The translations under genes were made by a program, and so were the position numbers. A DNA stretch of 6,414 bases from Chloroflexota bacterium (GTDB lineage Bacteria; Chloroflexota; UBA6077; CF-72): contig JAFAWJ010000174.1 in the NCBI GenBank assembly GCA_019242065.1, positions 1-6,414 on the forward strand, given 5' to 3'. The notes beneath the pieces were generated by a model. That model had not been told where the DNA came from. It searched no databases and was given only the letters and a program-made list of their open reading frames with translations. Shown piece by piece: positions 5,296 to 6,414 of the stretch. The stretch's first letter is position 1. Each line of letters begins with the position of its first letter.

Positions 5296-6414
5296 ATGCC
5301 TATTACCGCCTGGGCGATGCTCGCCTTGCTGGCGGGCATGTTCGTGTTGCTGTTCGCGACGCGCCTGCCGCCGGCGTCGATCTTTCTGGGCGTCCTGACC
5401 ATCTGCCTGACGTTCCACCTGGCCCCCGAGGCGGAGCTGCTGGCGGGCTTTTCAAATCCGGGCGTGCTGACTGTGGGCGTTCTGTTCGTCGTCGCGGCCG
5501 GTATGTACTCGACCGGCGCTGTCAACCGCGTCGTCGACCAGCTGATCGGCGTGCCGCGCACGCTCGGCCAGGCGCTGGGCAAGCTGTTGCCCTTCGTGGC
5601 CGGCTGCAGCGCCTTCCTCAACAACACGCCGCTGGTGGCCATGATGGTGCCCGTCGTGCGCGACATGACGCGGGCGACCGGCCTGTCCCCGGCCAGGCTG
5701 TACCTGCCGCTCAGCTTCGCATCGATCCTGGGCGGCGCCAGCACGCTGATCGGGACATCCACGAACCTGATCATCGCCGGCCTGGTCAGCGAGCAGCTGG
5801 CGCTGGCGGCCCCCGGCGCGCCGCCCATGCGCAACGTCACCTTCTTCGACCCGGCCCTGGTCGGCGTGCCCGCGGCGGCCGTTGGCCTGCTTTTCCTTAT
5901 CTTCGTCGGCGTGCGGTTGTTGCCGTCCAAGGCGCCCGACGGCGACAACGACGGCAGTACCTACACTCGGATCTACCGGGCCGAGCTCGATGTCGCCGGG
6001 GATGGTCCGCTCGGTGGCAGGACGCTCGAATCGGCCGGCCTGGCGCACGCCGAGGGCTGTGCGCTCGTCGGCTGGTGGAGGTCCGACGGAACGACGGTGG
6101 GGGTGGACGAGGGCAAGCCCGTGCTCCAGGGAGGCGATCGGCTCGCGTTCGCGGCCGATCACGACGGGGTTGGCGCCCTGTGGTCGACCGTCGGCCTGCT
6201 CCCCCGTCCTGAGCTGCGTTTTCCCGACGCCAATGGCAGCCTCACGCCCGTCCGCGGCGACGGTTCTCTGGTAGAGGCCGTCCTCGCCCGCGCCAATCCG
6301 GCAGCGGGCCGCACGATCGCAGACATTCCCCCTGTCGCCACCTCCGAGTCCGACATCCAGTTGATCGGCCTGTCCCGCGACGGCCGCGCGCCCGCTGCCG
6401 CGCTCGCGGACGTG
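5296..6414 (+). CDS. SLC13/DASS-type permease with RCK_C domains, 3' partial
   Basis: The frame runs open from ATG 5296 to the right edge (373 codons; relatives usually have about 590-610), so roughly the N-terminal 60% is present. Family members are inner-membrane sodium-coupled carriers for sulfate, dicarboxylates or related anions. Hydrophobic segments lie near residues 6-22, 27-43, 55-75, 97-121, 136-162 and 186-209. Two conserved loops are visible: FLNNTPLVAMMVPVV (107-121) and GGASTLIGTSTNLI (146-159), the signature of the first half of this fold, containing the Asn/Thr residues that form the substrate and sodium sites. Next comes a soluble RCK_C (TrkA-C-like) domain at about 225-305 (PLGGRTLESAGL, GDRLAFAA), and a second begins near 318. 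No clear ribosome binding site precedes ATG 5296. Substrate cannot be told from sequence; sulfate is possible but unproven. Likely the last gene visible of the DUF6325-SHOCT operon. Confidence 0.88.
   Translation, partial: MPITAWAMLALLAGMFVLLFATRLPPASIFLGVLTICLTFHLAPEAELLAGFSNPGVLTVGVLFVVAAGMYSTGAVNRVVDQLIGVPRTLGQALGKLLPFVAGCSAFLNNTPLVAMMVPVVRDMTRATGLSPARLYLPLSFASILGGASTLIGTSTNLIIAGLVSEQLALAAPGAPPMRNVTFFDPALVGVPAAAVGLLFLIFVGVRLLPSKAPDGDNDGSTYTRIYRAELDVAGDGPLGGRTLESAGLAHAEGCALVGWWRSDGTTVGVDEGKPVLQGGDRLAFAADHDGVGALWSTVGLLPRPELRFPDANGSLTPVRGDGSLVEAVLARANPAAGRTIADIPPVATSESDIQLIGLSRDGRAPAAALADV

Noticed and set aside
5082..6162. Long minus-strand frames opposite the SHOCT and permease genes
   Set aside because: They mirror the codon bias of the plus-strand permease, whose membrane segments and conserved loops are clear; the antisense proteins look like no family.

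Overview
The window looks like a high-GC bacterial chromosome (roughly 60% GC over the first two thirds and near 70% in the last 1.5 kb, by hand counts of single lines). No rRNA, tRNA, CRISPR array or intact mobile element was seen. The gene content is a UbiB/ABC1 kinase-like protein, a GluR0-type receptor channel, a DUF6325-like protein beside a SHOCT protein, and an SLC13-type permease with RCK_C domains. This fits an actinobacterium or a member of the Chloroflexota, but that placement is inference from family distribution, not proof.

Layout. At 3-1297 (+) lies the 3' part of a UbiB/ABC1 atypical kinase gene, entering from the left edge and split into two frames by an apparent loss of one base near 782-783. 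After about 270 bases without a gene, which hold one terminator-like hairpin, comes a small two-helix membrane protein at 1567-1794 (+). The next 700 bases have no supportable gene, but near the right end they hold an 86-base element that can fold as a three-way junction (2379-2464). On the minus strand, 3614-2502 encodes a complete prokaryotic ionotropic glutamate receptor: signal peptide, ligand-binding domain split by a pore with the potassium filter TVGYGD, then the second ligand-binding lobe. A 16-codon ORF with the best ribosome binding site in that area lies upstream of it and overlaps the first possible in-frame start by four bases (TTGA).

From 4123 everything is on the plus strand. 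First is the last ~54 codons of a LuxR-type DNA-binding domain with no visible front half (a pseudogene remnant). Then come a DUF6325-like protein (4395-4766, its tail displaced into another frame up to 4864 by an apparent missing C), a SHOCT-domain protein (4882-5271), and an SLC13/DASS-type permease (5296 to the right edge). These last three are tightly spaced and are probably one operon.

The two single-base losses both occur next to C residues. Either they are homopolymer errors in the assembly or both genes are damaged. The glutamate-receptor channel is the most interesting intact gene. I see no convincing new multigene system here; the least explained items are the three-way-junction element and the short leader ORF of the channel gene.
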